From Haliscomenobacter sp041740695 (lineage in GTDB: Bacteria; Bacteroidota; Bacteroidia; Chitinophagales; Saprospiraceae), in the NCBI RefSeq assembly GCF_041740695.1, contig NZ_JBGSLK010000007.1, forward strand, positions 17,013 through 81,012: DNA of 64,000 bases, written 5' to 3'. The notes below the pieces were generated by a model. It did not search any database. It was not told where the DNA came from and worked only from the letters and a program-made list of their open reading frames with translations. A program made the translations under genes and the position numbers. Positions 23,614-33,268 of the stretch are shown here, one piece after another (the first letter of the stretch is position 1; each line of letters begins with the position of its first letter).

Positions 23614-26600
23614 ATGAAATGTTTGTCCGCTCTGTTGAGCCTGGTTCTTATTAGTGCTGGTCTTTTTGCCCAGGAAAACCCATACTGGCGTGATGTAACG
23701 ACCTCAGCCATCCAGTTGCCATTTAATGCAGAAGTAGATTTGGCAACCAATAAATACCGTACCCTCAGTCTTGATGTATCCAAGTTACAACAAGTGCTCC
23801 AACAGGCTCCGACTGAAGGCAGCAAAAGTGCACCTGTGGTAGTATCCCTCCCTTTGCCCAATGGAAAAATGGCCCGCTTTGCCATTGAAGCATCCCCCGT
23901 CATGATGCCCAAGTTGGCCGCCAGATACCCGAGCATCCAGAGTTTTAGTGGTAAAAGTTTGGATGACCAGGCCTTTAGCGTCCGGTTTGACTTAGGCGCG
24001 GGTATATTCCATGCCGCGATTCATACCCTCGATGGCATGGTGTACATCGATCCTTATGCCAGCAATCTTGCCACGAGCTATTATTTCAGTTATTTCACCA
24101 AAGACCTCGATTTGAGCCAAACCGAACTCGCCTCCTTGAGCTGTGGCATCAATACCACTGAATTGGCGATGGAAGAACCTCGGCGGGAAACGACCAATAC
24201 CACACCAGGCTTGACCTTGCGGGGCAGTGTAGCTCAACCGCTGCGGACTTATCGCCTGGCTTTGGCCTGTACCGGTGAATACGCGCAGGCCAATGGAGGT
24301 ACCGTTGAAAAAGTCCTGGCTTCGATGAATACTGCTCTTAACCGCGTAAATCAAATTTTTATTCGCGAAACGGCGGTCAAATTGATGATGATCGACAACA
24401 ACGATACCCTGATTTTTCTCGACGCCGCAACCGACCCTTATAACGAACCTGCCAGTGCGCCTACTTTATTGGGCGTCAATCCCGGAGTGCTCAATGCCCG
24501 CATTGGACTCACTGGCTACGATATCGGCCATGTATTTACCCGCGGCTGTACCAATAACATCGGCGGTATTGCCGCTCCAGCTACGGTTTGTAAAGATACC
24601 AAGGGCCGGGGGGTAACCTGTTTTTTCCGCAACGATATCAATTTTATCGCAGTTTCTGTAATGGCGCATGAAATCGGGCACCAATTTTCCTGTAACCACA
24701 GTTGGAACAATTGCCCTGATTTCCAAGAACAATTGGCTTCACAAAGTGCATACGAGCCCGGTAGTGGGAGCACGATTATGTCCTATGCTGGTTCCTGTGC
24801 CAACAACAATGTGAGTGATAAATCTGATGATTATTACGCCACCGGTTCGCTGGAAGAGTTCATTATGTTTAGCCGAGAAATGGAAGGGAATGGTTGTGCA
24901 ACCCAAGTTCCGACTCCCAATAATGTACCCACTGTAAGTATCAATCATCGCTCCAACCTGGTTATTCCCATCGGTACTCCTTTCGCCTTAACGGCCACCG
25001 GGATAGACCCCGATGGCGACCCATTGACTTATTGTTGGGAACAATTTGACCTGGGCCCAGTTCGTCCCTTGGGTGAACCACAAGGGACCAGTCCAATCTT
25101 TCGGTCGCTACCTCCCACCACCAGTTCCATCCGCACCTTCCCTCAGTTATCCGATTTGGTAGACAATGTCAGCCGCAACACGGAAGTACTGCCTACTTAT
25201 ACTCGCCAGCTCAACTTCCGCTGTACCGTACGTGACAATCACCCCTCGGCAGGGGCGGTAGCTTGGCAGGGCATTCGCCTTCAGGCGACTGATCAGGCGG
25301 GGCCTTTTTTGGTAAAAAGCCCCAATCTTGGCACAGAAGTAATGAAAGCAGGCGACGATGTAGCCATCACCTGGGATGTCGCCAAAACCAACCTTGCCCC
25401 CGTCAATTGCCGCTATGTCAATATCCGGCTTTCCGTAGATGGAGGTTTTAGTTTCCCCTTTCTCCTGGCCGAAAATGCACTCAATGATGGCAGTGAAAAA
25501 GTTACGCTACCCAACATGATTTCCAACAATGCCCGCATTAAGATAGAAGCAGTGGACAACGTCTTTTTTGATATCTCCAATCAAAACTTTGCCATCATGT
25601 CTAACCCTACGGCTACTTTTGCCTTAGGGGTTAGTCCATACAGCCTGCCGCTGAATTGCCAGCCCGCAGCGGTGGAATACAAAATCAGCAACACCACTTT
25701 GGGTGGTTTCAATAATGTGGTGAGATTGGATATCCTGCCAGGCAGCCTGCCCGCCGGGATTACCGCTTCTTTTAGTGCCAATAATTTGCGTGGTGGAGAA
25801 ACGAGCACCTTGAAACTTACGGTTCAAAATGTATTGCGGGATACCGTTGAATTTACCGTTCGTGCCATAGCCCAAGGCGCCGATACGGTGCTGCGTACCT
25901 TGTCTTTGGTGACCCTTTCCACCGATTTTTCAAATCTGGCCTTGAAAAATCCAAGCAATGGCCAAACGGGCATTCAATTGTCCACGATTTTGCGTTGGCA
26001 AAAAACACCAGCAGCGCGGTCTTATGCGGTAGAATTGTCGGAAAGCCCCAAATTTGGCACCACCAATCTGGCACAAGCAAGCGGAGTAACAGTCGATACC
26101 TTTGCTCCCAATAAAATCCTCAAAGACAACACGCTCCACTTCTGGCGCGTACGTCCAGAAAACGAATGTGGCCCTGGCCAATACAGCGAACCCTTTGTGT
26201 TTCATACCAGTTTGACGGCATGTAAGCGCCAGGGTTCGACTGCTGCGGTGAACATTCCTTCCCGCAACAACCCCACCGTAGAATCCCGCATCAACATAAC
26301 CGAAACGGGAAGCATCACCGACATCAACATACCCAATATTGACATCGACTACCAAACCGTCAATTTGATCAGAGTAAGTTTGGTGAGCCCTAAAGGTACC
26401 GTGGTGGTCTTGTACGATCAGGCTTGCACGGGCCGTACCGGAATTATGAAAGTTGGTTTTGACGATGAAGCTCCCGGGGTCATTATTGGGGGTACGGCTA
26501 CTTGCCCCCCAGACGATGGCATCGTGTTTAGACCTAAAGAAGCACTGAAAATCCTGCAAGGTGAAAGCATTCAGGGTACCTGGATTTTACGGGTACAAGT

Positions 26601-27282
26601 CATTCGCTCGGAAGCCGGTACCGTTGGTGCGATCAATTCTTGGATCATCGAATTTTGTTCTACGCTAACTGCCAGCAACCCTACTTTGCTCAACAACAAG
26701 GGTGTAAAAGTAAGTCGCAACAGCAACAAAACCATCCCAGGAACCGACTTGCAAGCTCAGGATGTGGATGCAACGGCGAGCCAATTGTTGTACACTTTGA
26801 CGCGGATACCCACCGGAGGTGGTTTGCGCTTGACGGATAAATTGCTGGACATTGGTGACCAGTTTACCCAAGCTGACATCGATGCAGCTCGCTTGCGTTA
26901 CACCCACAATGGTGGCACAGATACCAGTGATGCCTTTTCTTTTGTAGTACAAGATGGCAAAGGTGGCTTTTTACCCATCAACCGCTTCAACATTCAAATT
27001 GACCAATCAACGGGCTTGGGTGAAGTACCACTCCCCTTTGCGGTAAAACTGTACCCCAACCCTACACATGACTTGTTGAACCTCGAGTTTGAACAAAACC
27101 TGCCTACGGATGGGGTACTCAGTATTTTTAACCTGCAAGGTCAATTGTTGTACCAAAGAACCGTTAAACAAGGTGTCAAAAACCATACAATTGCTACCCA
27201 ACAATGGCCGGCAGGCGCCTATCTTTTGCACTTGAATACGGGCAAAGGAAGTATGCAGCGGCAGTTTGCGGTAGCGAAATAA
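23614..27282 (+). CDS. Secreted reprolysin-type metalloprotease with T9SS sorting domain
   Basis: The 1222-residue protein has a signal peptide (ending GLFAQ), a propeptide-like N-terminal part, a zinc metalloprotease domain with HEIGHQFSCNH at 352-362 (HExxHxxxxxH, metzincin M12B-like), Ig/FnIII-like domains, a proprotein-convertase P-type domain (about 870-1010, INITETGSITDINI), a cadherin-like stretch, and a C-terminal T9SS type A sorting domain beginning about 1140 (LYPNPTHDLLNLEF). It should be exported by T9SS and degrade extracellular protein. The stop codon is at the start of a ggttgag-type palindrome. Confidence 0.9.
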   Translation: MKCLSALLSLVLISAGLFAQENPYWRDVTTSAIQLPFNAEVDLATNKYRTLSLDVSKLQQVLQQAPTEGSKSAPVVVSLPLPNGKMARFAIEASPVMMPKLAARYPSIQSFSGKSLDDQAFSVRFDLGAGIFHAAIHTLDGMVYIDPYASNLATSYYFSYFTKDLDLSQTELASLSCGINTTELAMEEPRRETTNTTPGLTLRGSVAQPLRTYRLALACTGEYAQANGGTVEKVLASMNTALNRVNQIFIRETAVKLMMIDNNDTLIFLDAATDPYNEPASAPTLLGVNPGVLNARIGLTGYDIGHVFTRGCTNNIGGIAAPATVCKDTKGRGVTCFFRNDINFIAVSVMAHEIGHQFSCNHSWNNCPDFQEQLASQSAYEPGSGSTIMSYAGSCANNNVSDKSDDYYATGSLEEFIMFSREMEGNGCATQVPTPNNVPTVSINHRSNLVIPIGTPFALTATGIDPDGDPLTYCWEQFDLGPVRPLGEPQGTSPIFRSLPPTTSSIRTFPQLSDLVDNVSRNTEVLPTYTRQLNFRCTVRDNHPSAGAVAWQGIRLQATDQAGPFLVKSPNLGTEVMKAGDDVAITWDVAKTNLAPVNCRYVNIRLSVDGGFSFPFLLAENALNDGSEKVTLPNMISNNARIKIEAVDNVFFDISNQNFAIMSNPTATFALGVSPYSLPLNCQPAAVEYKISNTTLGGFNNVVRLDILPGSLPAGITASFSANNLRGGETSTLKLTVQNVLRDTVEFTVRAIAQGADTVLRTLSLVTLSTDFSNLALKNPSNGQTGIQLSTILRWQKTPAARSYAVELSESPKFGTTNLAQASGVTVDTFAPNKILKDNTLHFWRVRPENECGPGQYSEPFVFHTSLTACKRQGSTAAVNIPSRNNPTVESRINITETGSITDINIPNIDIDYQTVNLIRVSLVSPKGTVVVLYDQACTGRTGIMKVGFDDEAPGVIIGGTATCPPDDGIVFRPKEALKILQGESIQGTWILRVQVIRSEAGTVGAINSWIIEFCSTLTASNPTLLNNKGVKVSRNSNKTIPGTDLQAQDVDATASQLLYTLTRIPTGGGLRLTDKLLDIGDQFTQADIDAARLRYTHNGGTDTSDAFSFVVQDGKGGFLPINRFNIQIDQSTGLGEVPLPFAVKLYPNPTHDLLNLEFEQNLPTDGVLSIFNLQGQLLYQRTVKQGVKNHTIATQQWPAGAYLLHLNTGKGSMQRQFAVAK

Positions 27283-27395
27283 GTTGAGAAAGTTGAGAAG
27301 GTATAGGCTACCGCGAGCGATTTTGATAAAATCCTCGTCTAAGTCGCTCGCGGTAGCCTAAACTTCCCTCAACCTTCTCATCTTCTCAACTTTTT
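27280..27395. repeat. ggttgag-type palindrome, copy 4
   Basis: Arms of aagttgag words flank gctaccgcgagcg / cgctcgcggtagc, with gtctaag before the right core arm. It begins on the TAA stop of the metalloprotease gene and separates it from the Ddl/PASTA fusion gene. Confidence 0.9.
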
Positions 27396-27429
27396 TCGTA
27401 TTTTATCGCCGAATTTTCCGCAAAGACCT

Positions 27430-30400
27430 ATGAAAATAAAAGTCGGCATTTTTTTTGGCGGTGCATCCCGTGTGAAGGAACGTTCCTTCGATGTGGGAAG
27501 AACCGCTTACAATTACCTAAACCGCGGTTGTTTTGAGCCTGTACCCATTTTTGTGGACAGCCTGGAAAACATCATCCTATTGGATTGGCAAAGTGTTTTT
27601 CAGCCCAATATCCGCGATTTTTGCCCTACTCCAGAACTCTGCCCGCCCTCCCCTAATCAATTTCGCGTTTACATCGAAAGTTTAGGAAACCTTCCCCAGG
27701 ATGAATTGGATCGCCATTTCCAAAAAATGGGCGAACCCATCAAAGCAACTGAACTTCCTGAGCTGATCAATTTTGCCTTTTTGCTCATGCCCGGTGAATT
27801 TGGGGCTTTGCAATTGCGCCTGGAGGAACTGCGGATTCCTTACTCAGGCAGCAATAGCGCGCTTTGTGCTACCTTAAGTGATCAATCCAAACTCATTCCA
27901 CTCCTCAAATCAAAGGGTTTCAACACCCTGCGGCAGATCAGCCTGAGTCGGCAGGAATGGCTTGGTGGAGACCTCGCCGCTTTGCTTACTCGAGTACACC
28001 AAGAGGTCGGCTTTCCGGTGTGTATTGGCTCTGCTGCGCAAAGTGCCAGCGAACACCAGATCCTGGTGAACGAACACGATGACACCGAGACCTTTAGAGA
28101 AGCCGTAGACGACGTTTTTGGCCGTGAAATCATCCTGGTCGGTGACTGGTTGAAACGCAGTGAGTACGAACGTATTGACCATGTTCGCTTGCTGCTCAAC
28201 GCCAGCGACGGCCTGGGATTCCCCATTCGGGTGGCTGCTAATGGTCAACAATATTCGATTTTCCATCCTGAAGAACTACTCAAAACTTTAAACCGACTGG
28301 CTTCCGAAATTTTGGAAGAACAGGCGCAAATGGTTTTGGAGGGCAGTTATGCAGCAACCCTGCTCAGCATCCAAGAAAACCGCGAGTGGGCCAAATTTTC
28401 CTGTTTGGTGTTGGCCAAAGAAGATGGCAGCCCGGTCGCACTATTGCCCGAACCCTTTGAAGCAGACAATGTAGCGCCAACTCCTTTTTCACGCGAACAG
28501 TCCGCAGCCATTCGGGTGGTCTGTGAACGATTGTTTACCACTCTGGGCGTGCAGGCTTACACGGGCATACGGGGTTGTATCGATAATCAGGGGCAAGTGT
28601 ACATTGAGCAGGTTTTGCCCAATCCGGAGCCTTTTCTACCAACCCAGATGTTGCATGCAGGTGCAGCGATAGGATTGAGTCCTTCACAGTTGCTGACTTA
28701 CCTCATCCGCTCTTCTTTGCAAGCCAGAGTAAATGAACAAACGCAAGATGCCAGTTTGCCATCACTATTGCACTATTTGGATGACTTAGTCCGCAATTGG
28801 CGGCCACAAGAGGAGAAAAAAGCTAAAGTAGCTTTGTTCTACGGCGGTTATGGGGTGGAGCGCAATCTGACCCTGCAAACTGCTCGCCACGTATACGAAG
28901 TCCTTTCCGGAACCGAAGAATACGACCCAATCCCGGTATTGTTGACCGGGAACGCCCAGCAGTGGGACTATTACCAAACGCCTGGCGACCTATTGTTTTT
29001 GCCCGACGTCGATAGCATTGTTAAAGCCTTACACAAAGCCCCTGCCGCCATTGAAGAGGTGGAAGCACTGCGCAATCGAAGTGCAGATATTCTGGTCAAA
29101 TATGCCAGTGGCAACGCCAATGCCAATGCCCAAAAACGCAGTTTGGACGATTTAGCCCGGATGATTGATCAGGCTTTTATTGCCTTGCAGGGCCGCCCTG
29201 GTGAAGATGGACAATTGCAACAAGAACTCGAAGCGCACAAAATTCCCTACAATGGTTCGGGACATAAAACCTCGCACATTGCCGTCAATAAAGTACAGAC
29301 ACTGGAGGTTTTGAAACGCAATGGTTTCCAGGGGCCACACCAATTGGTGCTCAGCAAACGCGCCTTTGAACTCAGCGCCGAGGAAGCTTATCAAAAGATT
29401 GAAAGCCGCCTGAGTTACCCCTTTGTGGCCAAACCCATTGATCAAAATGGGGGAATTGCAGTTAAAGCCATTCGGAATCGCACGGATTTGGATGCCTACC
29501 TGCGCTTGATGTTTCGGCCACAGGGTGCCGATGGCGCGGAATACCGCAAGATCCTCAAATTGAAATCCAAGGCCGAATTCCCCTATGCGGAAGAAGCCCT
29601 GTTAGAATCAATGATCGGCCCCGAAGGCGCGCGGCATTTTTTGGAAATTTCAGCTACTGTAATGGCTTCACCTACTATTGAAGGGGCTATGAAGTACCAG
29701 GTTTTTGACTTGGCTGAAATCATCCCAGGTCAGACCCATCCGGTTATCCCAGCGCGCTTTTCCAAAAACCCGCAGGAACAGCATTTTTTGAGTACACAAA
29801 TCAAAGCCGATTTTGAAAAGGCGGCGCGCATCCTCAATATCTTTGGATTGGCTACCATTGATGGTTTTGTACGAATTTACGAAAACACCAACCCGGAAAT
29901 CATTTTGTTGGAAGCCAATACGCTGCCGCCCTTACATTATGGCCGAGGGGTGCTGCAACAATCGGGTTTGATGGGGATCACCCCTTTTGCCCAATTGGAT
30001 CAGTTACTCGTTGAAAGTAAAAAGTATGCGGAACTTGCTTCAACCTTAATCGCAGAGGTCGTTACGGCACCCAAAGTGACCATCCCTACGGCCAGTATCC
30101 CTACTACGGAGCCCGTGACTGCACCACTCGTATCCATACCAGAAGTAGCACCAAAAGAAGCCGAGCCTAGTACGCCACGGCTCGAAGTGCCCAGCTATGG
30201 AGTGGAAGCGCGGTTTAAAGAATTTCTTAACGATACAATCGGATTTTTTGTGTCAACACTATTCATCAAAAATGCCCTGGCCTTAGGTGCCTTTATCTTC
30301 TTGACTTTTTTTGCGCTTACGACTGGGATCAAAATTTACACGCACCACGGGGAGTCCTTGGAATTGCGCGACTTCAGGGGTATGAGCCTCGAGGATGCCA

Positions 30401-31074
30401 AAGCCAAAGCGCGCGCGGCCAGCTTCAGGATTGTGGTCAGTTCTACCCAATTCGATGCAGATAAAGCTCCCGGGATCATCATGGATCAAGACCCGAAACC
30501 ACCTGCCCGGGTCAAAAACAGCCGCAACATCTACGTCGTGATCACCAGTGGCCAGGCTCCGATGGTGAATCTTCCCGATTTGGTTGGGCGGGATGAATTG
30601 TCCGTTTACACCAATGCCTTGAATGCAAAGGGCATAAAAGTAGGGAAAATTGAATATCTGTTTGACCGCCAATTGGAGGAAAATACAGTCATGTTCATCA
30701 AATACAATGGCCGCCAATATACAGCTACCGAGTTGAAGACGGGCATCGAAGTGCCCAAGGCTTCCAAGGTTATCTTGGTGGTATCGGTCCGGAATACTGG
30801 CGATGTGCCCATCCCGGATGTATTGTGCAAAACCTACGACGAAGCAGAATTCATCATCAACAATAGCGGCGTCAAGCTGGTTTTGGAAACGGATGACAAC
30901 AATCCAGCCAGTCGACCTGTTGGTTATTTTGTATGGAAACAGGAGCCATTCTTCCATGCCGATTCAACCATGAAATCGGGTGGAGAGCTCAAATTATACC
31001 TGACGCGCAAACGACCAGCAGATTGTCCAACGGAAGCACCGGTAAGTACTGAAAGTGAATTTGAGAATGATTAA
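27430..31074 (+). CDS. Tandem D-Ala-D-Ala-ligase-like (ATP-grasp) / transmembrane / PASTA fusion protein
   Basis: The 1214-residue protein has two consecutive Ddl-like units (about 1-455 and 463-885), a proline/threonine-rich linker, one transmembrane helix (about 945-965) and three PASTA-like repeats (about 980-1200). Unit 1 keeps the GGAS opening but has VKERS where Ddl has ExExS, lacks the ATP-binding KP motif (CIGSAAQS) and has EQVLPNP where Ddl has ExNTxP, so it looks inactive. Unit 2 keeps GGYGVE, Lys668 in AKPIDQNGG and EANTLPP (Glu828, Asn830), so ATP binding is likely, but the GSS loop is changed. The C-terminal repeats should lie outside the inner membrane and bind cell-wall fragments. 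Bacteroidota commonly encode Ddl and a PASTA protein as neighbours; here they are fused and the ligase part doubled. Confidence 0.85.
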   Translation: MKIKVGIFFGGASRVKERSFDVGRTAYNYLNRGCFEPVPIFVDSLENIILLDWQSVFQPNIRDFCPTPELCPPSPNQFRVYIESLGNLPQDELDRHFQKMGEPIKATELPELINFAFLLMPGEFGALQLRLEELRIPYSGSNSALCATLSDQSKLIPLLKSKGFNTLRQISLSRQEWLGGDLAALLTRVHQEVGFPVCIGSAAQSASEHQILVNEHDDTETFREAVDDVFGREIILVGDWLKRSEYERIDHVRLLLNASDGLGFPIRVAANGQQYSIFHPEELLKTLNRLASEILEEQAQMVLEGSYAATLLSIQENREWAKFSCLVLAKEDGSPVALLPEPFEADNVAPTPFSREQSAAIRVVCERLFTTLGVQAYTGIRGCIDNQGQVYIEQVLPNPEPFLPTQMLHAGAAIGLSPSQLLTYLIRSSLQARVNEQTQDASLPSLLHYLDDLVRNWRPQEEKKAKVALFYGGYGVERNLTLQTARHVYEVLSGTEEYDPIPVLLTGNAQQWDYYQTPGDLLFLPDVDSIVKALHKAPAAIEEVEALRNRSADILVKYASGNANANAQKRSLDDLARMIDQAFIALQGRPGEDGQLQQELEAHKIPYNGSGHKTSHIAVNKVQTLEVLKRNGFQGPHQLVLSKRAFELSAEEAYQKIESRLSYPFVAKPIDQNGGIAVKAIRNRTDLDAYLRLMFRPQGADGAEYRKILKLKSKAEFPYAEEALLESMIGPEGARHFLEISATVMASPTIEGAMKYQVFDLAEIIPGQTHPVIPARFSKNPQEQHFLSTQIKADFEKAARILNIFGLATIDGFVRIYENTNPEIILLEANTLPPLHYGRGVLQQSGLMGITPFAQLDQLLVESKKYAELASTLIAEVVTAPKVTIPTASIPTTEPVTAPLVSIPEVAPKEAEPSTPRLEVPSYGVEARFKEFLNDTIGFFVSTLFIKNALALGAFIFLTFFALTTGIKIYTHHGESLELRDFRGMSLEDAKAKARAASFRIVVSSTQFDADKAPGIIMDQDPKPPARVKNSRNIYVVITSGQAPMVNLPDLVGRDELSVYTNALNAKGIKVGKIEYLFDRQLEENTVMFIKYNGRQYTATELKTGIEVPKASKVILVVSVRNTGDVPIPDVLCKTYDEAEFIINNSGVKLVLETDDNNPASRPVGYFVWKQEPFFHADSTMKSGGELKLYLTRKRPADCPTEAPVSTESEFEND

Positions 31075-31083
31075 CAATAGAGA

Positions 31084-31115
31084 TTGCTTTAAATCTCTAA
31101 AAATGAATACATTTG
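31084..31115 (+). promoter_or_regulatory. Candidate promoter of the rhodanese gene
   Basis: TTG at 31084-31086 and tacatttg at 31108-31115 are 21 bp apart, about 95 bp before the ATG. A second -7-like taattttg is at 31148-31155 without a -33 element. Confidence 0.5.
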
Positions 31116-31210
31116 CGGCGCATTATTCGGTAACCATTTTTCACCATTAATTTTGCGCCATGTTGACTTTGTTCACAAAGCAGGTAAGAAACACAAAAAC
31201 TAGAATAATC

Positions 31211-31519
31211 ATGGACATTACCGTACAGGAGTTGAAAGAAAAGCTAGCACGTAAAGATGATTTTGTCCTCATCGACGTGCGCGAACCATACGAACACGAA
31301 GAATTCAACGTAGGTGGGAACTTGATTCCAATGGGTAATTTCCCCATGGTCATTCCCAGCTTGATCAGCCACAAAGATGACGAAGTAGTTGTGTATTGCC
31401 GCTCGGGCCGCCGCAGTGCCAGTGTACAATATCAGCTGAAAGACGCCGGTTTCAAAAACGTGCGCAACCTGGAAGGGGGCATGTTGGACTGGATCGATAA
31501 TTTTGGAATGGCGAAATAA
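31211..31519 (+). CDS. Rhodanese-like domain protein
   Basis: The 102-residue single-domain sulfurtransferase shows the rhodanese landmarks: ITVQELKEKL at the start, LIDVREPYEHEEFNVGG, and the active-site loop VVYCRSGRRSAS with the catalytic cysteine about residue 67. It would carry a persulfide sulfur or detoxify sulfur species in the cytoplasm. No signal peptide is seen with the ATG at 31211; an in-frame start at 31160 adds 17 residues without likeness. Its stop is the first base of a gtgaaaa-type palindrome. Confidence 0.9.
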   Translation: MDITVQELKEKLARKDDFVLIDVREPYEHEEFNVGGNLIPMGNFPMVIPSLISHKDDEVVVYCRSGRRSASVQYQLKDAGFKNVRNLEGGMLDWIDNFGMAK

Positions 31520-31616
31520 GTGAAAAGTGAAAAGTGAAGAGTGAAAAAAATATACCAAGCGGTGAAATCCAAATGGTGTACATTTTTTCACTTTTCACTC
31601 TTCACTCTTCACTTAA
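31516..31616. repeat. gtgaaaa-type palindrome, copy 2
   Basis: Arms of gtgaaaa/gtgaaga words and their complements flank the same core (gcggtgaaatccaaatggtg) as the copy at 13137-13228, in the same orientation. It lies between two convergent genes and overlaps the rhodanese stop codon. Confidence 0.9.
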
Positions 31617-31618
31617 AA

Positions 31619-33235
31619 TTATCCTCTAAAACTAAGCATCACAAACACCACAATCCCAACCACCACTACCGACATCACCACATCCCAGATACTAAAGCTG
31701 GCACGGTTTTCGGCTTTTTGTTCAGCAGTCATGGTACCATAGGTAAGTCCGGTAATGCTCTCGGGCGGAGGAGGAGGAGTAATTAAACTCACTACCACAC
31801 AAACGGCCACGCAGAACAGGAAAAACCAGGCCGCAAAGGTCAAAAAGTTCACCGCGCCAAAAGTATGGAGAAGCGTACCTGGAGTAAGCGAATCTTTGCT
31901 GATTTCCAGACTCAGGCGAACTAAGGCGACGACCAAACCTGCGATCAGGGTTGCCATCGCCCCCTTGCTGTTGATGCGTTTGGAAAATATACCCAATAGG
32001 AATACAGCTGTAATCGGTGGAGCAATGTAAGACTGTACAGATTGCAAATACCCATACAAGCCTTTGGAAATGTTTTGCATGATGGGTATCCACAAAATTC
32101 CCAGGATCACCACTACTGCCGTGGCATAGCGGCCTACACTCAACAGTTTCTTCTCTGGTGCATTCGGGCGCAATTTTTTGTAAATGTCTACTGTAAACAA
32201 CGTAGAACAAGAGTTGAAAACAGAGGCCAGCGAACTCATCAATGCCGCCAACAAACCAGCCGCCACCAGGCCACGCAAGCCGATTGGCGTTTTTTCCATC
32301 AACAAAGTTGCAAAAGCTTCATCCGGAGAATCCCATTGTAGTTCACCTCGGTTTTTAAGCGCCAATGCTACTACCCCTGGAATCAGGAACAAAAATACGG
32401 GCGTCAATTTCAACAAGCCCCCAAAGATAGCGCCCCGACGACCAATGGTGATGTTTCTAGCCGCCAAACCCCGTTGGATGATGTATTGATCCGTACACCA
32501 ATACCAGGTACCCACAATGGTACTCGTAATCACCAAACTAGGCCAAGGGAAATCTGGATCACTCGCTGGGCGCCACATGTTGAGGTAACCAGGCTCCAAT
32601 GAAGCTTTCATGCCACTCCAGCCACCTACTGCGTTCAACCCTACAATGGTCAGGGTAGTTGCACCTATAAGCAGGACAACGGTTTGTAAGGCCTCTGTGT
32701 AGACCACTGCCCGCATCCCACCAACAACGGTGTAGGCCCCGGTAAGGACCACCGTCAGCAGTGCCCCAAACCAGAAGTCGATGTGCAACAGCGTAGAAAT
32801 GACAATCCCTCCGGCATAAACCGTTACCGAGACCTTGGTCAATACATAAGCGAGTAGAGAGAAAATACTCAAAAACCAACGCGTTTGTGCGTTAAAACGT
32901 TTTTCCAAAAACTCCGGCGTAGTAAAAATACCACTGCGGATGTAGAAGGGTAAAAACACCCAACCCATGGTGACCACCAGCCAGGCGTGTAATTCGTAAA
33001 TCAACATCGGGATTTTGCCTCCGGCACCTGCTCCGGCTAAACCCACTACGTGCTCCGACCCAATATTGGAAGCAAAAATAGAAGCCCCAATCACGAACCA
33101 GCCCACGTTCCTCCCCGCAAGAAAATAATCTTCGGTGGTATCATTTTTGCGCGTCATCACCCAGATTGCGATCCCCAACAGGAGCATAAAGTAGGCTGCA
33201 ATGACGACCCAATCCAGTGTAGCAAATTGACTCAT
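31619..33235 (-). CDS. Sodium:solute symporter (SSS family)
   Basis: The 538-residue protein has about 14 transmembrane helices and the SSS signature region (NIGSEHVVGLAGAGAGGKIP, then the glycine-rich GGMRAVVYTEALQTVVLL of helix 5-6). It resembles the SGLT/sugar branch (WYWCTDQYIIQRGLAARN). It should couple sodium entry to uptake of a sugar or similar solute at the inner membrane; the substrate cannot be told from sequence. The upstream space holds a decayed serine-hydrolase gene. Confidence 0.9.
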   Translation of the reverse strand: MSQFATLDWVVIAAYFMLLLGIAIWVMTRKNDTTEDYFLAGRNVGWFVIGASIFASNIGSEHVVGLAGAGAGGKIPMLIYELHAWLVVTMGWVFLPFYIRSGIFTTPEFLEKRFNAQTRWFLSIFSLLAYVLTKVSVTVYAGGIVISTLLHIDFWFGALLTVVLTGAYTVVGGMRAVVYTEALQTVVLLIGATTLTIVGLNAVGGWSGMKASLEPGYLNMWRPASDPDFPWPSLVITSTIVGTWYWCTDQYIIQRGLAARNITIGRRGAIFGGLLKLTPVFLFLIPGVVALALKNRGELQWDSPDEAFATLLMEKTPIGLRGLVAAGLLAALMSSLASVFNSCSTLFTVDIYKKLRPNAPEKKLLSVGRYATAVVVILGILWIPIMQNISKGLYGYLQSVQSYIAPPITAVFLLGIFSKRINSKGAMATLIAGLVVALVRLSLEISKDSLTPGTLLHTFGAVNFLTFAAWFFLFCVAVCVVVSLITPPPPPESITGLTYGTMTAEQKAENRASFSIWDVVMSVVVVGIVVFVMLSFRG

Positions 33236-33268
33236 ACGTGTTATTTTGTTTGTTTAATAGTTCACAAA

